Below, in pieces: positions 37,101 through 48,900 of a stretch of 64,000 nucleotides of DNA. Under the pieces are notes generated by a model. The model saw only the letters and a program-made list of their open reading frames with translations, ran no database searches and had not been told where the DNA came from. The DNA comes from Psettodes erumei. Taxonomy: Eukaryota > Chordata > Actinopteri > Pleuronectiformes > Psettodidae. Every line of letters begins with the position of its first letter. Position 1 is the stretch's first letter. Both the position numbers and the translations under genes were made by a program. The DNA is taken from the NCBI GenBank assembly GCA_016785225.1, contig JAFBJZ010000438.1, positions 186,001-250,000 on the forward strand, written 5' to 3'.

Positions 37101-39612
37101 TGCTTTGTCATGAGACAAGATTCTGAGGAATATGTGATCTCCCATTGTTACTGTGAACTTCCTGTTACCATTTAATATCAGTAAACCTTGTGGATGTGGT
37201 TTGAAGTTCTGTGTGTGTGTGCGTGTTTCAGGTGAGCGAGGTCTACAAACTGCACAGGGAGACATACCACCTGGCTCAGGACTACTTTGACCGCTTCATG
37301 GCCACGCAGAGGAACGTCTTCAAGTCCACGCTGCAGCTCATAGGCATCACCTGTCTCTTCATCGCTGCCAAAGTCGAGGTAAGAAGAAGACTGCGTGGGT
37401 CGTGAAGTGCTTTTTACGTGCTGTGGTTCTTGTTTGTGGGTGCTTTCTCCTGCAACATTTAAAAAAATGTGGGTTGTTACAATGCTGCTGTGGTTTCGTT
37501 GCTCCCAGGAGATGTATCCTCCCAAGGTGCACCAGTTTGCCTACGTCACAGACGAGGCCTGCACTGAAGACGAGATCCTCAATATGGAAATCATTATTAT
37601 GAAGGTAAAGAACACACATTAATCATGGAGCCATGACACATCAGGGTGAACTGGTGGAGAAATAAGTACGTAAATAGCATGAATCATGAATAATGATTTG
37701 CATGGAGATGACCTGTCACCAATGGTGGATAGCGTCTCTTTTCCTTTCTTCACCATGACAGAAATGCACATCTGTCCCAAATGGAGTCACTGTGTTGGAT
37801 TAATTTACATTCAAGTTGTAGGTTGTGTTGCTACTTTTTTTAACCACCATGTTGTCTGCTCCTCTCTTGTCGAACACAGGAGCTGAAGTGGAGTCTCAGC
37901 CCACAGACTCCCATCTCCTGGCTCAATGTTTACATGCAGGTGGCCTACCTGAAAGAGACGGACGACCTGCTCATCCCCAGATACCCCCAGGCTACCTTCA
38001 CGCAGATAGCAGAGGTATGGCGGGTGTGTGCGCTCGGTTTTCTTACCCCCACCAAGGAGGTTATGTTGGTAATTTGTCTGCAGGATTACTTAAACTAATT
38101 TGCATCTGGGAGGAACTCATTAATTTTGTTGGGATTTGTTTAAACAGGCAGATTCAGAATAGTTTTTTTTATAAGATTGTGAGATAGAGCATTTTTGTTA
38201 ATTTCTCATGAAATAATGAGTAGATCTTAATGTAAAAAGTCAGACACGTTTTGGAATGTTCGGCCTTGGAGGAGGTTTATGTTCTGAGTGCTTGTCTATT
38301 TTCTTGGCTAATAAACTGATATCTTTTAGATATTTTAATACAGAGCAGTGTGGAAACAGGAGCTTTATGTAGGTCTGCACATTTCTGTTTAATTTGATTA
38401 ACATTTCCAGCATGTTAGTGCTCACCCTCCTACCTGCTCTGTTTGGTTCCAAACCAGTGTTCAGACCCCTTCACTTTTTCCTTTTAGTTATGTTGCAGCC
38501 CTGTGCTAATATATATATATTTCCCTCATCAACCTACACTCAGAACCCCATAGTGACAATGTGAAAGCATAATTCTGGAAAAGCATAAATGAAATATCAC
38601 ACTGACTGGCAATTGAAATTTTATTTAAATACCTTCAGTTTCTCTCGATGTTTCCACATCTTCACCGGAGTCCACCTGTGGTCAATTCAGCTGATTTTGA
38701 AAGGCACACATGTCTAAATACCATCTCACTTTTTATTCTCTTTTTTTTTTCCCCCAGTTGTTGGATCTGTGTATGTTAGATGTGCGTTGCCTCGAGTTTT
38801 CCAATGGCATCCTTGCTGCTTCAGCCCTGTTTCACTTCTCCTCCCTGGAGCTGGTGGAAAACGTTTCAGGTACAAAATAAAACAGACTCATCTTGATTTG
38901 AGATGTGCTCTTCTTGAGCTAAAGATTCAGGAAAACACCCTGGCATACTCCTCATGCCGTTGTCGCGGTACCCTGACTTAGTTCATCCTTCTGTCCCTGC
39001 AGCTCTGAAGAGGGTGGAGGTGGAGGAGTGTGTGAGGTGGATGGTGCCGTTTGCCATGGCGCTGCGGGAGGTTGGCGGGCTGCCCATGAAAACATTCACA
39101 GGAATCCCTGCAGATGACATGCACAACATCCAGTCCCATGGTCCTTATCTCACATGGCTGGTAAGTGACAGTATTGTAGTGAGGAGATGCTGAATTTTTT
39201 TTTTTTTTAAGTTCAAAACAAAGTGAGACAGTAGGAAAATGTTTTAAAACATCTACTGACCATCAAAATAACATTCAAATTGAAGCTAAAAGTGTAAGTT
39301 TGTAAAGTCCCTGCAAAGCTCCAGCAGTTTCTGTACACTGGAAGTCTCAAATGTTGACAGAATGATGAACCATTCAGTAGTGACACAACAATGTGCTGAT
39401 TTAATCAGTATCTGTGCTGCATACAGGAGAAGGCCTGCTCTTATCAGGATGTGGAGCTGGAGTGTCCCCGCAGCTGTCCTGTCCCCTCGGGTGTCCTGAC
39501 CCCTCCCCTTAGCATCGAGAAATCAGAAGAATTGGTCCGAGTGGACGCCACAGTGCTGAAAGTCATTCCCAGGATGCACCCTGCATCTCCACGGCGGCTC
39601 GCTCCACAGTAA
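34106..39612 (+). CDS. ccne1: cyclin E1, eleven coding exons
   Basis: Regulatory subunit of CDK2 driving G1/S entry, nuclear. Coding exons: 34106-34119, 34346-34433, 34742-34804, 35139-35305, 35853-35988, 37232-37378, 37509-37604, 37880-38014, 38758-38869, 39003-39160, 39427-39612; they join in phase to 433 codons plus stop (human 410). Visible landmarks: N-terminal basic PRKRKADVAI (likely nuclear localisation), an N-terminal Fbw7-type degron IPTPDQE with Thr73, the cyclin-box hydrophobic patch MRAIL at 146-150, SWLNVYMQVAYL in the centrosome-localisation region, and a C-terminal degron GVLTPPLS with Thr397 and Ser401. The PSGVLTPP context favours E1 over E2, as does the adjacency to c19orf12. 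Exon 2 supplies only MRGT plus part of the next codon. The poly(A) signal is AATAAA at 40534-40539. Confidence 0.96.
38455..38710 (-). mobile_element. Tc1-like element remnant in ccne1 intron 9
   Basis: TTCAGACCCCTTCAC and GTTGCAGCCCTG at the left, CCCTCATCAACCTACACTCA and ACCCCATAGTGACAATG in the middle, and GGAGTCCACCTGTGGTCAAT with GAAAGGCACACATGTCTAAA at the right are the terminal and near-terminal parts of a fish Tc1 transposon with the transposase missing. It ends about 50 bp before the acceptor of exon 10. Confidence 0.75.
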
Positions 39613-40560
39613 CCACCCGACCCCTGAAACCGACGGGACGACAGCCAGTCCTGATTTGGTTTTACAGCTGTAAGGAAGAAGCGACTCTGAACGGCGACCC
39701 CTCTGTTTTTACCAGTGCCATGAATTTTTGGTGGGGAAACACTGATGGAGATGTTGTTTTCCCATTTCAAAGGAATGCTGATTTACTCGGATGCGGATAC
39801 TTTTTGACATGTCTGCAGGGGGCGCCCACGTTCGATAAATTCGGGGGGAGCACTGACAATCAGTGAACAAATGGATTTAGTGGGCCTCCCCTCAGGAATC
39901 TCACCCATCTCACCCTACATTGCGCATGACCACACAAAGCTAAGGACCAGTGAGGATGGGATGGCTCAAGAGGAGCTTTTTTGTTTGGTTTTTGTTTTTA
40001 GCATTGCACCCACATTCTTGCATTAATTACCAGTCACACCTGTATTTTGTGGTTGCCATCTTTCTCTTCTATGCAGAGGCCAAATTTAGTTTTATGGAGT
40101 CTGCATTTGATTGTCAGTGTATGTGTGTGGGTTTGGTTTTTTTTTTTTATAATTCTCTTAGTGGTCTCATTTGCCCAAAAACTATTCCTAGGGTCATGTT
40201 TGACTCTATGTGCTGCTATAAAGTGGGCTTAGCATGATGGAAAGGAGGGAGAGTGAGTGAGTGACTGTGTGTATTTTTGAATAATATAAAATAGGTTGTT
40301 GCTCTTGTTCTTTTGTTGGACTGTTGCCATTTTATTGAACAGAACATGGCCATGTTCTACTTGGGGACCAGTAGCTTGGCTACATAAATGGACAAATGAC
40401 AAAGCCAGGCTTCAGAAGCTACACTATTGATTGTATTTAACTTTTAAAAAGTTCTTTTATTTTTTATCCCAACCTGCAGTTTGTTTGCCCACCACCAAAA
40501 TGTAAGATTTCTATTTGACTTTATTTGAGTTGAAATAAAATGCTGCTACATGTTTTCAAA
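39613..40560 (+). other. ccne1: ccne1 3'UTR
   Basis: About 0.93 kb from the stop codon to just past AATAAA at 40534-40539. It contains T-rich runs near 39970 and 40138 and no other gene. Confidence 0.7.
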
Positions 40561-43500
40561 CACTGTTTAATCATTTGTTGTGTTGTGACTTTTCATCATG
40601 AGCCTTTTTAAAATAACAGTATGCACAACCACTCTAATGTTTAAATGAAACCTTATTAGTGTTAATATGTAAGAGTGTCACTCTCTCTGTATTGGGACTT
40701 CTGCCTCACAGATGCACATAGGCTTTATTCCACTAGATGTCAGTGTGATACAGTCTGTGTGCAAGTATGCAGAAACATGCCATGGTACGAATGCAACATG
40801 CACAGCACAGTGACGAGACCAGGCGAGCCGTCAGGAACAAAAAGCCAAAACGTTTTCACTCAGTTGAGACTGAGAACGCAGACCATGTGCAGTGTGTATT
40901 TCAATGCTAGCTGTCTAGTCTGCAGTCAATCAAGGCAGAGGTATATTGATTGATTTTTATTTATAGATTGTCAGATGTGAACAAAAGTCCACGGGACAAC
41001 ATTTATTGACAATTTTGTCCCAAGATGTTAAATGACAAAGATACACAAAGGTGAGTCGGTTTTTCATCTCTCCAAAACAGCGATCCTTGATTGCACTGAG
41101 ACGTGGCCACTGCTGCTTTAGAACATTCCTGACCAAAGACAGTCTGCTGCAAACTTCAGATAGTGTAGGAAATGAAGGACCAACTTCTGTCGCTGCAGAA
41201 AAAACTTTTTCATAAGTGGCCCAACACTACAGAGAAGAAGCATAGCAGCTAAAACAAGGATAAATATTCCACAAATACAATTACACTCAAACAGCACATG
41301 GGTGATGGTATATGATGGTCCTCCAGATGCCACTGAAAATTCATACTTCAACTGACCACCGGATGGTGTTTGGATTTTCCTTCTGAATATAGGATTACAC
41401 CTGTCTTTATTAAAGAGCTTGGTCTTTAAATTCTGTGTTGAGGTTTCACATTCAGATTTTGCCCTCACTCAAATCCTCAGCCCTTTGCGTGCACATTTTC
41501 TTTGCTCCTGGTCACACCTGCACTCAGGTAGTGTTGACAGATTCCCCATGAGCCAGTATCAGCCCTTTCCCTTGCCTTCAGGTTATGTGCTTGAGAGGTG
41601 TCTACCCTCAGCCTTTTGTGAAATAACCAGTTCAAAATTTTCCAACCAATAGAGTGGCAGATATGGTGTTGACCACTCAACATCATGGATCTATCACTGT
41701 CCTGAAAATATAACCTTAAATTGGTCATATTTGAATATGAATTTATTTGAACTTGAATATGAGGGAATACCTCCATTAAAATAGAAAAAAATACCTGAGG
41801 CCCTTGACTTTGGCGATCCATGTTGTAACAGTGATCTGATGTGCTCCTGCTCCCAGTCATCCATTACATCATGATCTGGTGATGTCATTTTCTGGCATTC
41901 CAATGATATAAACCCTCACAATCCTAACTATGATTCCTTTATTATTAGTAGTAGTATCATGGAAGTAAATGCCTGTTTTCCAGAGGTAAAGTTGTAAAAA
42001 TATGATAACATGATATCTTTCTCATGAGAAAAAAAGACAAATAGAGTTATTTGGAACAAAATCAATAACTATGAAAATGAATATAAACTTTGCTAGGCTG
42101 ACTAACCTAATGATACTCCATTTTATAGATTCTGTACCTGGGTTCTTCAAACATCTCTGGAAAACTTTATTGTTGCTGCTTCAGCAAGAAAGTAATTTTT
42201 GTCAATCTGAAGTCCAAAAATGCAATTAAAGTAGCACAATGGAGAACTTATGCTGATCATACTATTTGAAAAAATCACTTCCCCTCTCATGTTTAGTGCT
42301 AGTATAATTTTCCTTCAGTATAAACTGGGTCTAAATGTATTTGAGCATTTTGAGTAGCCAAGTGTTAGGCCTTTTCCACATTTTAGGTCAAAAAAGTGCA
42401 AGGCTCACTGACTTGATATGCTGGTTCAATTGGGAGTTAAAACAGTATGCATCAGCACCCACCTCAAATATGAAGCTGTAGGTTACGTAAAGTTGAGGAC
42501 TTCAAATGAAGAAGTGTTACCTCACTGTGATACTCCTATGAACATTGTATCATGTTGGTAACAAAAACAAAAAAAATAATGCAGGCACTAACAGTTGTGT
42601 TACTCAACTAACAACAAACTGGTAATGGTGGAGACAGAGTCCAGTCCAGTCCAGAGAGCATAGAGCTATGTACATTAAGTCATGTACATCACTGCTCACG
42701 ATCATCAACATTTGGAGGTGTGGCCAATCACACTCCTGCCACACCTCCAGAGGTCTATGATCCATTTGGGTCGTGGGGTTCCCACATTTAAATTTGCATA
42801 CCCACAAAAACACTACAGAGATCAGGTCAGACTCTGAACTGTACCATAATACCTAGATATTAAAAAGATGTAAAATGGATGTAAAAAATGGCGGGACATA
42901 TAAAATCTTTCTTGGAGATAACTGCAACCACCCCTCCTCCCCTGCCTGATAGTCAAGGTTGATGTAAATTAAGTAAATGTAAATTAAAATCAGGTAGGGT
43001 TGCTTCAATCAGTGGACTACATTCTCTCTGAGATAACAGTGTCTCTCTGATAATAAAAAAAAAAATCTGCAGTATTAAAAGAAATTAAATTGTGACAAAA
43101 AAGTATCTGATGTTTAAAAGGCTTAAATTACCATGAGAGTAAAGTAGAGGCGGATGGTAAAATATGTTGCAGAAGAAGTTGAATTACATTGTCATGATTA
43201 GCACCAGAGGGTTGTGATGTTGTGTGTGCTGCAGAGACTGATGGTGCTTATAAATACACCATACCATACTGATGGTCTGTTTGGGGAGTGTCGGTGGTGA
43301 GATTGTTAATGACAGACAAAGCGTGACAGCTGAGGTGCAGGTGTGGAAGAACATGGTGTTTAGGTGTGGCATATAAAACAGTCAGTCACGTGGAGAGCAT
43401 TGTACAGCGCACTGTATGTTAGCTGCAGGAGGAGCTGCTCCAAAACAGATTCAAACTGTCAATAAAACCTATATTGTGGACCTGCAGGCAGAGTGAAGCC

Positions 43501-45810
43501 AAGTGTGAGAAGTAGAGCTGTGTCCTCGAAGGTTGCAGTAAGGAAGCAATTCGTTTAGACTCCCCAGAGGCCACCGCGAAGAAGCTGGACACAAGTAAAT
43601 TGGAAAGTCATCTGTCATCCTCAATAAGGTCAGCAATGTTTTTGTTTGCGTTCTTGAGTCACTCGTCATCCTGACAAGGGATATATGGCAAAGTGGTTAA
43701 AAGCCAAACAGACCGGAGTAAGCAAACTGCAATTGGCAGGAATGGAAGCAGGGATATCCCCTAAAACCAGCCAGCGCTTTGATAAGATGATTAAAAATCA
43801 GCCAAGCCACCAATATCAGACTTGATCTTTGTATTTAAAAGGTTAAAAAAATGTAACTTAAGAACTACTGGACAGAAGCTTTTTTGACTAATTCTATTCA
43901 TGGAATAACTTCTTCTATGTACCTGATCAAACTAGAGGCCTGTTTATTTGCTTTTAAAAGCTGGATGTCTTCAGATCCCCTGTTCCAAAAATCACATAAA
44001 AATGAGTTGCTGGTCATTGACCTGGCCAGGCTGAGACCTCAGTTTGTCCAGGTAACAGTAACCCTCACCAAATGTGTGATTTCTGAAAGTATGACAGCCA
44101 AGAATCTTTGTGTTTTATTTGTTTCTACTAGCCTTTTCTATCAGTGCAAAACAATAATTTATTCACAAAACTGCTGTTCTGCAATGTGATAGTTCACCCA
44201 TCCATTTCTTGCCTTTCTACTGCGCATTATGTCATGTTTCTTGGCATTGTCCCAGTGTTTCGCTGTCTTTTCAGTCAAAATTCTTCACACGCTTTACTGT
44301 GGGACTACAACTACCACTGCAGTTACTAAATCATGTTTTTATGAATTAAAAGCAAAAGTACTTAAGTGCTCCTCTACTGGTGTGGTGGTAATAACGCCAG
44401 GCATGCTGTTGCTGATTCTGGGCCAGATTGGCAGAATAAAATGAAAGACTGCTGTAGGGTAGGGGTGGGCAATACTGCAAAATTAGCTTTTGATTTGATA
44501 CCAGTAATGTAGATACTTTTATTAAAGTGGCTTGTGTTGTTATGCAGGGAAGAGCCACTTGTCATGATTTATGATGTAAATGCATGATTAAAAGGATAAT
44601 TTTGAATACTCATCAACCAAAATACTACCCAAACACAAAGCATTATTCTTTATCACTTAACCACTTGATCAAATGTATGTTAACACAAAGAGCCAATTTT
44701 ATGGTAAACACAATTATTGATATGATGAACTTTTGCAACCAGTTGTTACAAACATGAAGACCCAGAACCTGTTGACTTTTGTCATTTCTCTGTCGGACTT
44801 GAGCATTTCTTCATCACAGTGTCCTTTGAAAGCCTGACCTGCCTGTCGCTATCAGCAGCACTAATTAGTGTTGGATGACTTCTAGTGATCAAAGTGGGGA
44901 ATAACCATGTAACTTCACCTCTTAAATGGGTGTATTCTGTGTTAAACATGAGAATGCCGTGCCTTTGTTCTGCCATGCTGTAAAAAACGGACCTGCACCA
45001 GTATGAAGTAGCAATGGGGGGTGGTTGTTGTTCTGGCAATAAGCAGGCAGCAGAGATAGTCACAGAGCTGGATCAACATCTATGTGAAAGGGAGAGCCGA
45101 CATCATGGCAAACCGATATTGATGCTGTTGAGTTACACGTCACGCCTCTGATTCCAAGACACCGGCCTGCTATTACACCCTGGGGTGGCATTATGTCAGA
45201 TTTGTATTATTTCAGTGTGATTAAGTAAAGGCAGCATTCCAAGGGGTCTTTTTAATGGTAATATAATGGGATGCCTGTTTAAAAGGAGTTTGTTAGTTTT
45301 ATTTTTACATGTATAGGATCAAACTTATTTTAATTTAATTTTATGTTTTAATTTATTTTAAATAATTCATGTCATACAATTTCATACAATAAATATGGAT
45401 AAAAGGAATTATTAATTAAAAAATAAATGTGTTATCTTATCAGTCTTGTTAATAAGAACAGGATGTTGATATTGAGTGATAGCCCTCTGATGAAGTTCTG
45501 CCATAAGTGTGTATTTGGATACATGTAATAATATTCATGCTGAATCCAGCAGGCCACAAAGTCCAACATCTTCAAATCTGTAGATATCTGTCCTAAAACC
45601 ATCTTACATACACAATATGCTAAAAAAAACAGCTGGATAAGTGTGGAGTGTTGTAGAAGTGTGGTTCCACTGTGGGTTACAAGTACTGATTGTTGGTTTA
45701 TTTCAGAAAGGTGACACACTTCTCTGCCAGCTGGCTTTGTGTAAGTACACCTACATCAGTGCTCAGGACGGCAAGTGTAGGTATTAGAATTGACTCAGAC
45801 TGTTTGTGCA
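40561..45810. other. gene-poor AT-rich sequence after ccne1
   Basis: I find no splice-supported gene. The only marginal candidate is a minus-strand open frame at 41468-41118, described separately. A TAGGGGTGGGCAATACTGC phrase near 44460 resembles the start of a dispersed fish repeat. The rest shows no recognisable structure. Confidence 0.5.
41118..41468 (-). CDS. unrecognised open frame with one predicted membrane segment (doubtful)
   Basis: 116 codons on the minus strand. A cysteine-flanked hydrophobic segment (CICGIFILVLAAMLLLCSV) lies near residues 65-83, with a basic C-terminal tail. Minus-strand AATAAA at 41007-41002 lies about 110 bp after the stop. A CAACACAG acceptor-like sequence falls inside the N-terminal part, so if real it may be the last exon of a longer gene; a second open frame (41860-41477) lies just upstream in the transcript direction. 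I do not recognise the protein, and an open frame of this size is expected by chance in this much AT-rich DNA. Confidence 0.15.
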   Translation of the reverse strand: MRAKSECETSTQNLKTKLFNKDRCNPIFRRKIQTPSGGQLKYEFSVASGGPSYTITHVLFECNCICGIFILVLAAMLLLCSVGPLMKKFFLQRQKLVLHFLHYLKFAADCLWSGMF

Positions 45811-45811
45811 C

Positions 45812-45812
<1 letters not shown>

Positions 45813-45847
<35 letters not shown>

Positions 45848-45916
45848 TCCCACAGAAAACTACACTAGGTACCATCACCAATGGTTCTTGAACCCCTAAT
45901 AATAATAATAATAATA
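45813..45916. repeat. (GT)n microsatellite followed by (AAT)n
   Basis: About 17 GT units at 45813-45846 and an AAT trinucleotide run at 45898-45916. Confidence 0.9.
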
Positions 45917-48900
45917 CTAAAAACATTGGGCTGTATAGTGTGACAAACCTTTGAGCCTATGTCTGTGTTTGACACTATTACGTCCCCTCTCTCGTGTGTG
46001 TGGAACCCAGGAATGTTTTTGTTAGCACATTTGAATGTTGTATCCCCTAAACCCTACTGGATCATTTTAGGTTGATAGTACGAGTAATATTTTCTAAAAT
46101 ATTTAAAATGACAACTATGATGTCATTTAGTTTATCATTTTGGAAATGAATGCCAATTTTTATTTTACACATGAAAAATACAGTGTATCAGTATGGATGT
46201 GCTGCATGAAGAGAGATGAACAATCCAAATTTTGCTTTCATCTCAGATCCACAGAAAACAGGATTGGTATTCACCTTCTTCATAATTTAAAGTAACAACA
46301 CAGCAATGTTAAAGAAAGACCTGGTCCTGCATGAAAAGTCCTACTTACCTAAATGTCATCACTGTATAAAATCTTCATCTTAAAAGAAGATGGTAGCTAA
46401 AGCAGTCAAGTACAGTAAATGTAGTGGAGGAGAATGCTTTTTCCCTCACAAATGTACTGGAGTGAAAGTATAATGGTACAACTTAAAGTTCAAGTGTCTC
46501 AGAAGTGTACGTATTGAAATACAGTACAAAAATCTGGCATTTTTTTGTGGCAGCGGGTCAGAACCACAGTCTATGTTCCCAATGTGTGGTCAAACCACCT
46601 GAGCAAGATGATGGTGGCAGAGACACATTTGTCAAGCCTGGATGCAACATCTGTGTATATACGATACATCTATAATTATAAAGGTGTACATGAGAGTCCC
46701 AGTAACAGTCCATGGTGCATCTGTATGGGCAGTCATACAGTGAAAATCCAGTCAGAAAGGCCAGTCAAAATCACGTTGACACTTCTTTCCTTTCTTCTTT
46801 CCTTAAGCAGGGGAAAAGCTGGTTCTTTTCTGAGAATCACTCTTCCACTGCACCTATTGTTGCAGGTGCAGATGAAGCAATCCCTGCAGGCAAGCTTGGT
46901 GTAGTCAAGACAGCCATTGTTGAGGCAGGTTCTGAGTCATGGAGTCGCCTTTTCATGAGTTCAACATTTGCCTCATGCTGACAGCAAGACTATGAAAGGT
47001 AGTTTAGTTCTTCTGAAGTGTTGTTGGCGTTGACAGTTCTGCAGATACCATGCTACCTTTTCACGACTTGCAGCTGCTCTCCGAAGTGGCTACACATGGA
47101 GAGACACTTTTGAAAACTGACATATGTTTTTTTTAGATGCCAGCTCTCTTGTTCTTTCTTCAAAGGGCCTTAGGGCATCAGTGGACATACTGATCAAAGG
47201 ACCTGTCTCCTCACTTAAGTGCAGTGTGCTCTTGGTAACAGCTTTCTTCTACTCACACAGTCCCTTAACATCGAGAGTTCCACCTTCTTTCTAAGGAAGT
47301 TAAAAGTTAATCTCCAACTAATAAGATAGGTTGGAGGTGATTTACAATTATTTCTGCAAGGCTACTTGGACTTCTTGGGAATTACCTGTGAAATAACAAA
47401 AATAATAAGGTGTTTAGCCCCTGGCAGCTTACACAGGAAGCCTGTACCTTTCAGAATGAAAGACAAAAAAGGAAGGAGAAACATTAGATATTTCAGGTTC
47501 CATGTAGCTGAGGGCTTCTCTGAGGAGACTTTGCCAGGTGTGGCTCCATTTTGCCCCTTGTCTTCCTCCCGACTTTTCTGTTCCAGCTCTGCTCAGCTCT
47601 GTGTGTTTTCACAATGTGGGGTTACCACAGCTGTATAGTAGAGTGACCCTCTTTTATACAATACACTGCAGTTTGCAATGTTCAGATGATACTCTGATGA
47701 TCTTTCGTTTAGTCACTGGTGCCCTGCATAGTAACTGTTGTGTGTGCTCTGTGTATGTCCCCGGTCTGTCTCTGCTTTTAGGGCTCAGCTATCGGTTTTG
47801 GACCAAACTAAGGAAGTGTGCTGTGCTCATGCCCAAAACAGCAGCAGAGAAGAGGAGTGTGGTGCATGCAAGTGACTTGCACTCAAAGTCAGCTAACTCA
47901 CAGTAAATCCAAGTGGATTAGGAATCATTGATGTTTGCAGTGGCCCCTGTCCAATCATGGAAGAAAAGTTGTCCCCACCTTTTCCATTTGGTGAAATGTT
48001 GTGTTTTGTGAGATGTTGTTTTCTGTTTTGTTGTTGTGTCCTGACATTTTTTGCATTCTGGCATTGTTTTGCACCTCCAGGCCACTACATTTCAGAAAGT
48101 CAGTATGCAGAGCATGAACAGAAGGATACACTTTCATTCATTTTTGTACGTCGTATGAACATTTGTGTCAACTCTTGTTTTAGTTTACACAGTTTCTTAT
48201 AAAAAAAGGAAGTGCTATATGACACAGGATGACAACAGTCTCATTAGTCTAAGTGTGTGTGTGGGGCGTGGGTTCTGACTGCTGTCTGGGGGGGGGGTAC
48301 AGACACCTGGAGACTGTAGTTTCCAAACACCAAAGACAAAGAAGAGGTATAGATGTGTAGTGGATTAAAGGTGTCTTCATCTATGGTTTTGTGTGTAGTA
48401 GTATCATGTTGGTAGAGAAATATGTGTATAATTGGCTCCAAGGCCTCCAACCTTTATGACATTTTCTTATTCTTTTCTCATCAAAACTTGGGATGTTTCA
48501 TATAAATTTAAAATTTATCCTCAACTACCAACCCATCAGATCATACAGGATCCTGACTTGGATGAAAGGACTAAATGTTATTAGAGAGGGAAGTGCAATA
48601 AAAAGGGATGGATATTTTTACAGGCCAGTAGATTCATCATGGCTGTCTTTATCCACTCTGGTTTTAAAACAAAGCTTCTAAAAAACGTAATAATGATGGT
48701 TATAGATGCATTTCAGTTTCTGACAGTGTGACAGTGTATTCCACCGCTCCTGCATTGCAGCTTAGCATACAGTAACATGAGGAGACACAGTGGTGATAAT
48801 TGGTACTTAACATATATGTTGGCTTTTACTGGGAAAACAATCCACAGATATTAATTATTCCCCATGATTATGCACAGGAAGGAAGGCAGGTGCTTACCTG

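Noticed and set aside
47366..47906. Open frames of 90 and 122 codons
   Set aside because: Low-complexity translation, no splice or family support.
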